Positions 54,201 through 64,000 of a stretch of DNA of 64,000 bases are shown in pieces. The first letter of the stretch is position 1, and each line of letters begins with the position of its first letter. The DNA lies in the NCBI GenBank assembly GCA_963931925.1, contig OZ007573.1, positions 43,716,624 to 43,780,623 of the forward strand, read 5' to 3'. Source of the DNA: Onchidella celtica (lineage: Eukaryota > Mollusca > Gastropoda > Systellommatophora > Onchidiidae). The notes under the pieces are model-generated. The model searched no databases. It saw only the letters and a program-made list of their open reading frames with translations, and was not told the DNA's origin. The translations under genes were made by a program, and so were the position numbers.

Positions 54201-57200
54201 TTTTAACTTAGTGCATGAGATCTCTAGTTCTACTTGCTGACTCAAGACAGTCTGGTTTCAGTCTCACCTGTGCGCCAGCCCCTGTTTAACTCCATAACAA
54301 ATATGTTACACCAAAACTGTGGCATCCTGGACTCAGTGCATTGGGGGGAGGGGGGCTCAAATTCAATAATGATCATCTCGAAAACAATTATGCAGTATTT
54401 CAGCAGGAACCCAACCGAAATTGACCGAGTATAATAATTATGCTCGTACAATTTGCTTTAGTCGTATGAATGGAACAATCATAAAAGTGAAATACTATTA
54501 AATCTTCAACCCTCTCAAGATTTATATTTTGCTTGGATACAAGAGCGTGTTGTGCAGCACACCCTCCACCCTTCTCCGCTGCCTCACTGTCTCACCTTCC
54601 TTCTTGTGTCTACGTCATGCTTTTTAATGTTCTTGTATGTATTTCAGTCTCAATGCGTGATTGCTTTCCTCTCAGTTCCGACATGTGTAAACAAAACCAA
54701 AGGTCTTGACGCGTCATGCTTCAAATGGCTTAAAATCTCTCTATCCATTCAGTCATAAGTAATACCGTGGAGTACTATTTTTAAACATACCCGCTGACAT
54801 TACACCAAGTAGGACGCAAAACATTTAACATCAAAGAAGGTAGAAAATTATTAACGCCATAAGGGTTGTGGCTTCCTTGTATAATTATAATACTTGAGGT
54901 TTCCTTTCATTTCATATCCATCAAGCATATCAATTTGTTATGGCTTCCTTGTACGTGTACTTAGGTTTTCCTTTTATTTCATCAAACATATTAAGTATTA
55001 AAAATTGCGCTCGCCATCTTCAAACAAGGCCAAAAATTGAAAAAGCTCAAAAGAAGCTGACGTAATCTCAAGTGTAAGGTGAGAATCAGCGAGTTCAAAG
55101 ACTGAAAACGTCAGTTAAAAGATGCTGAAAATAACCTCGAATTATTTTTATCTTGAGTCCTGACTCGGGCTACCCTTAGAATTATTTTGCCCTGTCCATG
55201 TTGTATCGTCCATAGTCCTTGCCTTTTTTTCTTCTTTTACTGAGTGACTATTTCAGCGATGTGACCAAAGTGCATTTTGTGGTTTAGATAAAATGTTGAA
55301 AAATTGTAAAGGTTAGTGTTAACCCTAAAATTGCGTTTGGGTCGCCTGTGACAATACCCATTTCTTTGACAAAATGTCCGCAGTAACGTTTTTGAACGCA
55401 GGCTACAGATTGATCTCAAAATTAAAATTAAAAAAAAAAAAAAAAACTATTAACGGTATTTTCAGCTGCGTTACGGAAAAAGATCACAGGTACTGACACA
55501 AAAGTTTACGGGAAAGACAGAAAAACGTTTGGTTTTTCACTCTGATTCTTTAGGCAAAGTTCATTTTGTAGTGTATTTAATTGTACAGAGTTGTAAACCC
55601 AGACAGAAAGGAGAAGCACAATCATTCCATTCTATAAAAATGATGCTAAAAAGTGAGTTTGACCTAGATTGGTGGATACGGTCTTTTTCCTTAGGTTTGG
55701 CGACAAACGAGTAGCTTCAAGTAACACTTCAAGATGTACTTTATATTTCATCGGGTATTTGCCATAATGTTATGTGTGCATTTTTGCCTTTACGAGAAAA
55801 TGAGGATTGAAATTTGGTCGGCAAAAGGGCTAAAATGCATACAGCATTACGTCATAAGCACATTATTATTATCTCGAAAAGTATTTAACCGAGTGGAAGG
55901 ACAATTATACATAATGAAATTTGGAGTAACAGAACCACGTTCATGACAAAGCCTCAAAATCGGCAAAATGTCACATACATTAATAATAATATGGCAAGTA
56001 CCCCTCGATCATTTCCTCGCACTGTTTGCTTGACTCATCCGAAACTCTTATCACAAATTCCTAACAAAGGAACTTGATTATTTTCCTTCCAGCCACAAGA
56101 CATTTTTTGTGTTGACTGGTCAGGAAGAAAATTGAACAGTTATCCTGAGAACTAGTTAGTACAAAGTCTGCTCTCGTGGTGTCACAGCCTGGAAGATAAA
56201 CAAAATGTCCTTCACTCTGTTTTTCATATTAATTTAGCAATATTCAGATGTTACTGAATAACCAAAAGGAATAAAAAAAAAATACTTTTTTGCAAGGAGG
56301 AAATAAATTACGGATCGCTTGGTGAACTATCGAATCTCAGTTTTTACAAATTTTCCAGCGGAAGCAAAACAATTAAATAACTTTCTTCATCAGACTTACT
56401 AATTACCACATTTAAAAGAACAGCTATAATTATGTAGCCCTTACTTTTCTGTATTTAATCCCCAACTAACAACGCGACCTGCGGGTTGTCGAGGTCTACA
56501 ACTACAAGCATGCCAAATACCTCAATTCAAAAAACAAAAAATAATATTTACGACACTTATCAAGCAGCCCTCGTCGAAATACTTGGGGTCGTAATGACCA
56601 TGGGTCAGTTTGAGAGTCACTATGGAAAGTTAAATGGTCATCACAAAAGGTCTGAGGAGCATCTTTGTACTTATTAAAAAAAAATTTTTAAATATTTACT
56701 TTTTCTAGCCCTGAATTGATGTCATTCAAAATACAAAGAAATAATAATAAAGGAAATCAGGGGTCATTTTGAGATCGTCAGTGTCGTCTGCTGAGGTGAT
56801 TCTATATCCATCATTATTTGTAGGCCCCATCAGCAACAACTATGCAAAGTTTGTGGCCTTTACCACCAAAATGCACACTTTTTGCCCTAAATGACTACTT
56901 TTAATGTCTTGTGTCCAAAAAGTAAGAGACACCTTGAATCATGGCAATACAGGTCCCATTAATTGTCATGTTGTGCACATTATATCTATCACTCCCGTTG
57001 ACCAAGAACGTTTCACCCTTCCTGAGGTCAACACGGGTCATGTTATGTTGGCTTTACGATAGTGAGGGTCATGACCGGCAAGGGACTCACTGCCACCGAC
57101 AGTGATATAGGTCTAGTTCAAGGACTACTATAATCAAAGGACGAGCACGGCCGATTTCCTGACACTGCTAGCGGGGGCAATTGTTTTCAGCAAGCGATCT

Positions 57201-57536
57201 ATTATTAAGAACTAGTATAATTTCTGCATAAGCGTAGTAATCGTGGTAAGTAAAAATACAAATAAATTTGAGTATGTGGATTATTCTGAAATAATAGAAA
57301 CACCTTTTATACAAAATGTGTACGTTTTGAAAACTTGTTACACATATTTTTAGAGAAAAATATTAGTTTTTTATTGAATAAACTTTGCATTCTTTTTTGG
57401 CGGAACTGTGTTTACGTGGTGTACTGTCTGAGTGCTGAGGTACTGCGCGAAATTTGAACGACGAATGAAGCATTGGATGCTGTGATCATCTTTGTGAACA
57501 GTTTGGAGTTATTTTCTGAATTTATAATATTTCAAC
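48291..57536. other. 9-kb intergenic region without a recognised gene
   Basis: AT-rich. Visible structures: G-runs with GA tracts (50442-50470, 50636-50655), a (GTT)n tract at 51692-51733, and a minisatellite at 49390-49540. A minus-strand frame at 52610-52801 ('DPGYCVYCKLWHDEKTGQ') ends at a GTAGAT that could be a donor, but I recognise no family. No tRNA gene or conserved domain was seen. Confidence 0.4.
49390..49540. repeat. ~28-bp minisatellite, about 5-6 copies
   Basis: 'TGTACTTTCATAAAAACAACGAA' and variants recur every 26-34 bp. Confidence 0.75.
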
Positions 57537-59480
57537 ATGCCTAACAAGTGTGGGATTGTGAATTGTAAGGGTAATTATGATAAGTCAACAAAGTGCCGTG
57601 TATTTAGACTTCCTAGAGACGAAACAGAGAAGCAGAAGTGGTTAAGCGTTCTCCCTCCTCGTGATGGCTTCGTGATAGAACCATCTAAATTTTTTATATG
57701 CGAAAGACATTGGCCATCTGATATACAGATGATCACGATTCCAGGTGGAAATACCAGACCAGTGTTGCCCCCGAGCATTTTTAACGTGCCAACATCGTGT
57801 CTTCCAACCCCTAAACCTCAACCTCGCCAGCCAAAAGTTGAAGATCAGCAGCTACATTACTTCATGAAAAAGGATAGAATCTCTTCTTTTTCTGATTTTA
57901 ATCCTGATAAAGACCTCCAAAAAAGGTATGAGAACCTTTTAATCTCTCGATCACAAGAAAAATATATATGTCTATTCACGGAAAAAGATTTCAGTCAATG
58001 TTTTGCTTCCATTGTTGTTCACAACAAGCCGAACTTATGTTCACCTCTTACAATGAGAGCTTTCAAGGATGCAGTCAGTGTGCCTATGGGTAAAATTTTA
58101 AGTCCGAACAAGGGCCTTTGTTCATACTCTCAATTTTTTGAGACTGTGCATTTAGTTGTCAATTACAACATTCCTGTTGACGATGTTGTAAAGAAAGTGA
58201 CATCAACTCTTCAGCACATTCAACGCCAAGAGTCACTTGATGTACGTAAAAGCAAGAAACTGACATTCCTAACACGTCAACTTCAACTAACATGTGACAA
58301 GACCTTTTCTGTTGCGGATTACTGTTTCGCTGTCGAATTCTATCCTCACTGCAAACTACAGTCAATTGCGGGAGTTTCTAGTCCTTCCAAGTAAAAGAAA
58401 ACTGCAGTCTGTAATCTCCTGTACAAATGTTGTCCAGGTGAGTACATTTCCTTTTGGGCCAATTATAGTCTTAAAAGTTAAAACACATTTTTAACAATCA
58501 ATTGTTTTATTTAAGACAAAAGATAGGTGCTAGAAACAATAATTAAATTTGATAGTTGTTACTTGCTATCTAAGTTTAAAAAAAACATTTAAGGTTAAAA
58601 TTATTAAAAATATTTTTTTTAAAAGCTACCATTTCTACTAATTTATTTCTGGAAGTTTGTACTGGAGCTGCAGACACCACCCAAACAAGATCAAAAGGGC
58701 ATTATGCTTACCGGTAGGCGGTACCCAAATCTTACATCCAATACCTTCCACAAATACTTAAGACAAAACATGCTCATTAAAAAAAATAGTGTATTTGAAA
58801 ATGTGTGCTTGTGATGAATAATTAACCATAACAAGTTCTATACGTGTTATTATGAAAGTGATTAGTGCTGAACAACACTGATGATGATGGTGCTTATGAT
58901 TTTAACTATTATAATCTGACATCCCATACCTACGACTAATATTTCAGACAAAATTTTTAGAAGACAAAACATGCTCTTTTTAAAGAAATTATATGGTGAA
59001 ATTTAAGAATGTATTGAATAATTAACAAACTCTATACATATTCTCAAAGTTATTAGTGCTGAATAACTGATAAAAATTGTGCTTCTGATTTTCACTCTAA
59101 TAATCTGGCATCTCACGCCTTCCACAAATACTTGAGTAGACTTAAAAAAAGACAAAACATGCCCTTTGGAGAAATTGTATTTTAAACTTTGGGCATGTAT
59201 TGAATAATTAACAAACTCTATGCAATATTCATTGCTAAATAACTTGAGATGGGGCTTTTGGTTTTTACTGTTGTGATCTAACATTTCATACCTTCCACAG
59301 ATACTGGAGAAAACGTTTAAGAAGACAAAGCATGCTCTTCAAAAGAACTGCATTTTGCTTGTAGACGAGGTGAAGATTCGTCCAACACTTTCGTTTTCTG
59401 ATGGAGTATTAAGTGGAATGTCCAAAAATGACCCAGATTCAAAAGCAACCTCTATGTTGTGTGTAATGATGAAGTGCCTG
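57537..59480 (+). pseudogene. THAP-domain P-element-transposase-like gene, frameshifted and interrupted
   Basis: Exon 1 opens at 57537 with a C2CH THAP zinc domain: Cys5, Cys10, Cys55, His58, Trp35 and 'VFRLPRDETEKQKW', ending in a 'RPVLPPSIF' box. A transposase-like region follows ('KYICLFTEKDF', 'KLTFLTRQLQL'). The frame stops at 58394, but similarity continues in the +1 frame ('FLVLPSKRKLQSVISCTN') to a CAG|GTGAGT donor at 58437. An indel near 58360-58375 therefore breaks exon 1. Exon 2 starts at 59301 after 'CCTTCCACAG', in phase with that second frame, and carries 'CILLVDEVKIRP', probably the first catalytic Asp of the RNase-H-like fold of P-type transposases. After 60 codons it is cut at 59480 by the LTR element. 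It could be a domesticated THAP9-like gene or a transposon copy; no terminal inverted repeats were seen. Confidence 0.8.
58741..59345. repeat. ~185-bp tandem units duplicating the THAP exon 2 acceptor
   Basis: Units begin at about 58741, 58926, 59115 and 59288 (spacings 185, 189, 173). Each begins ATACCTTCCACAAATACT or a variant, then 'AAGACAAAACATGCTC'. The last unit is the real intron end and exon start, 'ATACCTTCCACAG|ATACTGG' with 'AAGACAAAGCATGCTC'. Intervening parts share 'TGAATAATTAAC', 'AACTCTAT', 'TTAGTGCTGAA' and 'ATAATCTGACAT'. In two of the three upstream units the acceptor AG is AA. Confidence 0.85.
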
Positions 59481-60762
59481 TGTCACGAGTGGAGTGAGCG
59501 ATAGTTAATAATTACGGGGGGAAAGGAGGAGAGTAAAATTAACGCACGTAGACAAGTAAGGAAAAGCGTGCATGTTATGAGTGGGGGGGGGGGGGGGTCT
59601 GAATGAGGCGAGAGCGCTGTATTACTATCACTGCAAGTTAGAACGTCCTAAAGAGCGGACGCAAGAGAAAGCCCAGTGGGCGGACATAAGGAGAGCAGTC
59701 GGAAGACTAGTGAGAGAGTTTTTTCCAGTGATGACTGGTAGGTGAAACGATGATTGATAATTATGATTGATGTATTATATTCGTCTATTACCATGATGTA
59801 AATAAGTATATGTGAGGAATGTGGAAGTCCTTGATATTGGATATAGCAATGTGCGCCATGAGCGATAGATGAAAGTTGAGTTCATGGATTTGTAGCGAGA
59901 GTGAGTATTGTGTACTACGATGGAGGTGTGTTACCGTAAGATGTTTGGTGAGTGAAATGTGAACTATTGTGTGTACGCTTCATGGGTTGTAAGGAGGGGT
60001 GGAGTGAATAGAAATGGTATGGTATTATACCAATGTAATGTTATTCTTGTAGGTGTCGGGGACGGGCCGAAGAGCCACCTCGGTGAGCACAGGGGATAGG
60101 CCAGCATAGGGCCGGAGGCCACACATAGGCCAAGAGTGAGGCTGTCGGTGCAGGACAGTAGAGGCACAGAAAGTCGTGGCAGTCGGGCCACGGACAGGGA
60201 CGTAGATATGAGCGTGAATGTGCTAATTGAAATGATAATGTACTATTGCCATGTTGATGGGCTATTGAAATGATAATGTACTATTGCCATGTTGATGGGC
60301 TATTGAAATGATAATGTACTATTGCCACGTTGATGGGCTATTGAAATGATAATGTACTATTGCCATGTTGATGGGCTATTGAAATGATAATGTGCTATTG
60401 CCCTGCTGAGGTGCTAGTGGAATGCTAAGGTGTTATGGCAATAGGAAGGTGATATTGAGAGACTGCGGTGCCAGTGAATTATTAACGGGCTATTAAGACC
60501 CTGAGGGGAGAGGCTGAGGCCGAAGTGTCTTTAGGAAGTAACTACCGGGTTGTGGATCCGAGGAAGAGTGCATGTGGGAATAAGGCCGTTGTACGGCAGT
60601 TAAATTCAATAATATAATGTATGTAATTGCGCTATTATCTGTATAATTATGTTTAATAAATGTGTGAGTCTGATGGGTTGTTCTGTTAAGTGTTAAACTT
60701 GTTCGTTCGTGATTGTTGTCCTGTCATAACTTATTACATCTCCCAGTCTGGGATTTGTGACA
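59481..60762 (+). repeat. 5' LTR of the gypsy-type element
   Basis: 1,282 bp, TGTCAC...GTGACA, with an AATAAA at 60655-60660. It is collinear with the solo LTR at 20674-21897. Between 60215 and 60400 it has about five copies of a 38-bp unit ('GGGCTATTGAAATGATAATG' plus 'TACTATTGCCATGTTGAT'), more than the solo copy has. Minus-strand frames in it are incidental. Confidence 0.93.
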
Positions 60763-60763
60763 C

Positions 60764-60777
60764 TGGGGGCTCGTCCG
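60764..60777 (+). promoter_or_regulatory. Primer-binding site, tRNA-Pro type
   Basis: TGGGGGCTCGTCCG, starting one base after the LTR end, equals the first 14 bases of the tRNA-Pro primer-binding site known from murine leukaemia virus. A complementary tRNA 3' end would prime minus-strand DNA synthesis. Confidence 0.8.
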
Positions 60778-61769
60778 TTGTGACTCGTCCATTTTCGTAA
60801 TATATAGTTGTAGTTAGTAGGTATTTTTCAGTGGGCATTTGTTACTTTAGTTTTTGTCCACGTAATACTTATCTTGTGGTAGGAATTTCTGCTGTCTTTG
60901 TTCGTGGGATGAATGGAAATTTCATGATGGTATAATTTATGTATATTTATGAATATGTATTGATGCATGTATTTTGATGAATATGTATTAATGTGTACTT
61001 AAATTTCTGCAGAGTGTGTGTGCCAGCCTGAGGAGTGAAGCGGCCAGAGCTCCGATTAAGGGGAGGAGTTAAACTCAAAATTCGAAGTTAAGTAAAAGTC
61101 AAAATTTTTGTGCCCTGGATTGAGGGCTGTCTGTTCTTCTGCCTTTTTCCTCTGTTTTTGCTGTTTTCGTTGTAATTGATTGTACGGGCGGTGGCGCGGG
61201 TTTGCTGTGGTGAGCGTAGTTTATCCTCTTCGGGAGGTGGGCTAAACTTGGAACCGCGTTCATCACAGTGAACAGTTCTGTAGGGACCTGTATTTTTGTT
61301 TAGATTGTGGCGTTCCATCTTCCTTGTTGTTTTAGGAAGACGTTTCTCTTGTCCCTCTCTTACCTATCTGTAGATACGTTCTTTTTTTTCAGACTCTGTT
61401 ATTGTTCGTACCTTGTAGTGTAATCGGCGTAGTTAGGTTGCATTTTTTTTTCCATTATATTTTCTTTTTTAGGTCTTTGTCCTGGTCTGGTTCGTTGTCC
61501 TTAACGTACTTGTGGTCCTTCTACTGAATTTCCTCATTTTTGTCTTTTCTATTCTCTATTGTTATTTGATAGTGCTATACATTTAATGAATATAGAATTA
61601 GTTAGGAAGTAGGTTATAAAATGTTCAGTAGGTAAATTTCTGAATTGTATTTGAGACAATTGGGTGTTGTTATATCTGGTGTGATCTCAGGTCTCTGGTC
61701 GTGTCGTTAGTGATCATACCGACAGGTTGGTCTTTTTCATAATACATACCATAACCATAAATCTGTGAA
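60778..61769 (+). other. Untranslated leader of the LTR element
   Basis: About 1 kb between the primer site and the gag start. T-rich, without a long sense frame. It would be expected to hold packaging signals, but none can be identified by eye. Confidence 0.6.
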
Positions 61770-64000
61770 ATGGCGGATCTCCGTGAGCTCATGAAATTGG
61801 GTACGGAACTTGGCCTTGAGGGAGAGGAGCTGCGCAGCTGGATTAAAGAGCAGCAGGCGGAATTGCGCGAGGAGCGTGCTAAAGATAGAGAGCGAGAGAA
61901 AGAGGCTCAAGAGCGGCAACAGGAAAGAGAGGCTAAGGATAAGGAGCAGGAAAGGGAGTTTAAGCAACAGGAAAGAGAGGCTAAGGCTCAGGAGCAGGAG
62001 AGGGAGTTAAAGTTAAAGGAGATAGAGGCGCAAGTAAAGATCGCAGAATTGGAAAGCAAGAAGAATGCGCCAACGGAAACAGTTGAGCGGCAGGGGCAAA
62101 ACAAAAGTGGTGTTAGAATTAAGCTGCCGACGTTCGACGACCGGAAGGACGACATAGACGCCTTCCTTTACAGGTTCGAACTGAACGCACAACTGCAATG
62201 GGGCGAGAATAAACAATTATGGTCCACGTACCTGGCTTCCTTGTTGCAGGGGCGAGCGTTAACCTACTTTAAAGAGCTACAGCGCGAAGACGTACATGAT
62301 TACGATAAGCTGAAGTCTTTGCTGCTTCGCCGATTTGCGCGTACGGAGGAATATTTCCGGGAGCAGTTTAGGCGAGCACGTGCGGATACCAGGGAGGACT
62401 TTGCTGCCTTCGTCGCGAGACTAGCAGAATATTTCACGAACTGGATGGACTTGGCGCATGTGGGCGCGGATTTTGCTAAATTGAAAGACCTAATGATCCG
62501 TGACCAGCTCTACGCGTCGTGCCATAAAGATCTGGTGGCTTTCCTGAAAGAAAACGAACCCGCGACGGTGCAGGAGGCGTCTAAGTTGGCGGAAGCATAC
62601 CGTACGGCACATCCGTCCAAACCAGTCGCGAGGGCGTACGTGCAGGATGCTGGTTACGTCGCCGTGGTTGAGGGGTCGCCGACAGGACATAAAGACAGGT
62701 CGCGTCAGCGTGGTGCCTATAATGGGCAAGCCCAGGGGCAACGTAGGGGGTATCACCAATCACCTGCATATGGATCCGGTAAGTTTGACCGAGCAGGAGG
62801 GCTAGGTCGCGGTAATGGCCGAGGGCGATTTGTGACCTTTGCCGATGACCGACGGCATAGGGACTTTAGTTCCGGTCGCGATGGGTCACGGGGACCCAGG
62901 TTTAGCGGAGCACAGGGAGCGGAATGTTGGACTTGCGGACGCGTGGGGCATTTTTCACGCGATTGTAGGCCCGCGAAGTGTTGGAACTGCGGAAGAGCAG
63001 ATCACATCAGCGTGAATTGCCCTGCAGGTAGGATAGCGGCGAACGTGGATGACAATCGCAGTGGCTCCAATCCATGTTCCCCTAATAAATTTCACCATGC
63101 AGCTGCGTGTGTTACATCGGACAACGGAGGCGGACAGTATTCTAAGTGTCCCAGTTGTGAGAAGTTATTATCTTCCGGTGTTTTACCTTGTGGGAGAAAG
63201 ATCCCCGTTATAAATTCATGTCATACAGGAGGTGGTCTTAGGGTTTATCCGGGGTTTGTTGGGGACGAACCCGACTCGGTTTTGCGAGATACAGGATCTA
63301 CCGTTGTGGGAGTGCATAGGGACTGCATTCGGGATTCACAGCTTACAGGTGAGACTGTCCCGTGCATCCAATTTTCAGGGGCCATAGAGAAATTACCCAT
63401 GGCAAAGATAGTGATAGATACGCCTTTCCTTAGCGGGGAAGTCGAAGCAGTCGTTGGTTGCTTTCCAGGCGCCCAGCTCATCATTGGTAATGTATCGCGG
63501 GTGGTTTCCCCTTCCAAGGAGAATGTGCAGGCATGGTCGCAATCAAAAGGTATTGACTTTTGTGCCGCAGTCGAGACACGTCGACAGGTAGGTGATAAGA
63601 GTAAGATTAGACCTTTGGCAACGCCAGCGGTCAACCTGGATATCACACCAGAGCGCTTGGCGAGATTACAAAAGGAGGATCCATCATTGAATCCATGTTT
63701 TTGGGAGGCGCGAACAGAGAAAACGAGGAAATATAAGAACGGTTCTTCTTCCTTTGTTATTCAGGCGGGCATTCTGTTCCGTAAGTATGTAACGGTGGCC
63801 TCCATTTTAAAGCAGGTCGTTGTGCCAGCGTTGCTAATCGCAACAGTATTGCATTTGGCACATGATGTCCCATTAGCGGGTCATATGGGAATAGCTAGAA
63901 CCAAAGAAAGGGTTCTTAAAAATTTTTACTGGCCATCCATCCACAGGGATGTACAAGTGTATTGTAAGACATGCAGTGCGTGCCAAAAGACGACGCATAG
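61770..64000 (+). CDS. Gag-protease-integrase polyprotein, partial (at least 743 codons)
   Basis: Chosen start ATG at 61770 ('MADLRELMKLGTELG'). Residues ~25-105 are a Glu/Lys/Arg/Gln-rich coiled coil. From ~117 there is a retrotransposon-gag-like domain ('KLPTFDDRKDDIDAFLYRFE', 'LASLLQGRALTYFKEL', 'LLLRRFARTEEYFREQFRRA'). An Arg/Gly-rich RNA-binding stretch precedes two CCHC knuckles at 386-399 (CWTCGRVGHFSRDC) and 404-417. The aspartic protease active site is 'DTGS' at 507-510. From ~628, 'TPERLARLQKEDPSL' and then an integrase HHCC domain (His698, His705, Cys735, Cys738; 'GHMGIARTKERVLKNFYWP') follow directly. No reverse transcriptase or RNase H lies between protease and integrase, unlike standard gypsy order. 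The frame is open to the edge. It is one fused gag-pol frame, with no frameshift site seen. Confidence 0.9.
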   Translation, partial: MADLRELMKLGTELGLEGEELRSWIKEQQAELREERAKDREREKEAQERQQEREAKDKEQEREFKQQEREAKAQEQERELKLKEIEAQVKIAELESKKNAPTETVERQGQNKSGVRIKLPTFDDRKDDIDAFLYRFELNAQLQWGENKQLWSTYLASLLQGRALTYFKELQREDVHDYDKLKSLLLRRFARTEEYFREQFRRARADTREDFAAFVARLAEYFTNWMDLAHVGADFAKLKDLMIRDQLYASCHKDLVAFLKENEPATVQEASKLAEAYRTAHPSKPVARAYVQDAGYVAVVEGSPTGHKDRSRQRGAYNGQAQGQRRGYHQSPAYGSGKFDRAGGLGRGNGRGRFVTFADDRRHRDFSSGRDGSRGPRFSGAQGAECWTCGRVGHFSRDCRPAKCWNCGRADHISVNCPAGRIAANVDDNRSGSNPCSPNKFHHAAACVTSDNGGGQYSKCPSCEKLLSSGVLPCGRKIPVINSCHTGGGLRVYPGFVGDEPDSVLRDTGSTVVGVHRDCIRDSQLTGETVPCIQFSGAIEKLPMAKIVIDTPFLSGEVEAVVGCFPGAQLIIGNVSRVVSPSKENVQAWSQSKGIDFCAAVETRRQVGDKSKIRPLATPAVNLDITPERLARLQKEDPSLNPCFWEARTEKTRKYKNGSSSFVIQAGILFRKYVTVASILKQVVVPALLIATVLHLAHDVPLAGHMGIARTKERVLKNFYWPSIHRDVQVYCKTCSACQKTTH

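Larger units (their letters stand above)
59481..64000 (+). mobile_element. Ty3/gypsy-type LTR retrotransposon, 5' part, runs off the window
   Basis: Contains a 5' LTR (59481-60762), a primer-binding site, a ~1-kb leader and one long open frame (61770 to the edge) for gag, protease and integrase N-terminus. It is inserted inside exon 2 of the THAP-like gene; the left flank is GCCTG. The far LTR, the rest of pol and the right target duplication lie beyond 64000. The open frame shows no stop, so the copy is probably young. Confidence 0.92.

Noticed and set aside
61737..63646. Minus-strand frames opposite the gag-protease-integrase region
   Set aside because: Shadows of the sense coding frame, with low-complexity content.

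Overview
This is a eukaryotic, intron-rich, AT-rich and repeat-laden stretch from an animal genome. Long introns with GT-AG boundaries, an SLC5A transporter, a PSTPIP-type F-BAR protein, tRNA-derived SINEs, LINE tails, a THAP/P-element-like gene and a Ty3/gypsy-type LTR element fit an invertebrate metazoan. A lophotrochozoan (mollusc-like) source is my best guess, but no single sequence proves it.

Layout. 1-6.6 kb holds decayed transposon-derived coding sequence, a ~190-bp tandem repeat and two LINE 3' fragments. 6.68-23.64 kb (+) is a complete 16-exon sodium/solute symporter gene of the SGLT branch of SLC5, 645 codons, with every splice phase matching. Its introns carry two solo LTRs, MITEs, a SINE and many microsatellites. 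24-33.4 kb is intergenic or UTR-like, with a tRNA-derived SINE and several hairpin (MITE-like) families. 44.27-33.48 kb (-) is a complete 11-exon gene for a 343-residue F-BAR protein of the PSTPIP1/2 family without an SH3 domain. 44.3-57.5 kb is mostly noncoding, with a degenerate minisatellite, a 400-bp ACT-type array and a 5'-truncated LINE. 57.5-59.48 kb (+) is a THAP-domain, P-element-transposase-like gene. It is frameshifted near the end of its first exon and cut in its second exon by an LTR retrotransposon. That retrotransposon fills 59.48-64 kb: a 1,282-bp LTR, a tRNA-Pro-type primer-binding site, then one open frame running off the window edge.

The points most worth following are these. 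(1) The retrotransposon polyprotein goes from gag zinc knuckles to aspartic protease and then straight to an integrase HHCC zinc domain, with no reverse transcriptase between. It is either an integrase-before-RT (Gmr1-like) gypsy element or an internally deleted copy. (2) In three unrelated genes the intron next to an exon contains tandem duplicates of that splice junction: SLC5A exon 6 acceptor, PSTPIP exon 4 donor, THAP exon 2 acceptor. (3) The SLC5A protein has changed three sugar-contacting positions while keeping the rest of the site. (4) At least six short inverted-repeat element families are visible. The 20.7-kb solo LTR is the same family as the 59.5-kb element and has a perfect 5-bp target duplication.

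The two host genes are convergent and functionally unrelated: a plasma-membrane Na+-coupled transporter and a membrane-curvature/cytoskeleton adaptor. Exon coordinates were derived by hand from splice sites, reading phase and family similarity. No database search was possible.
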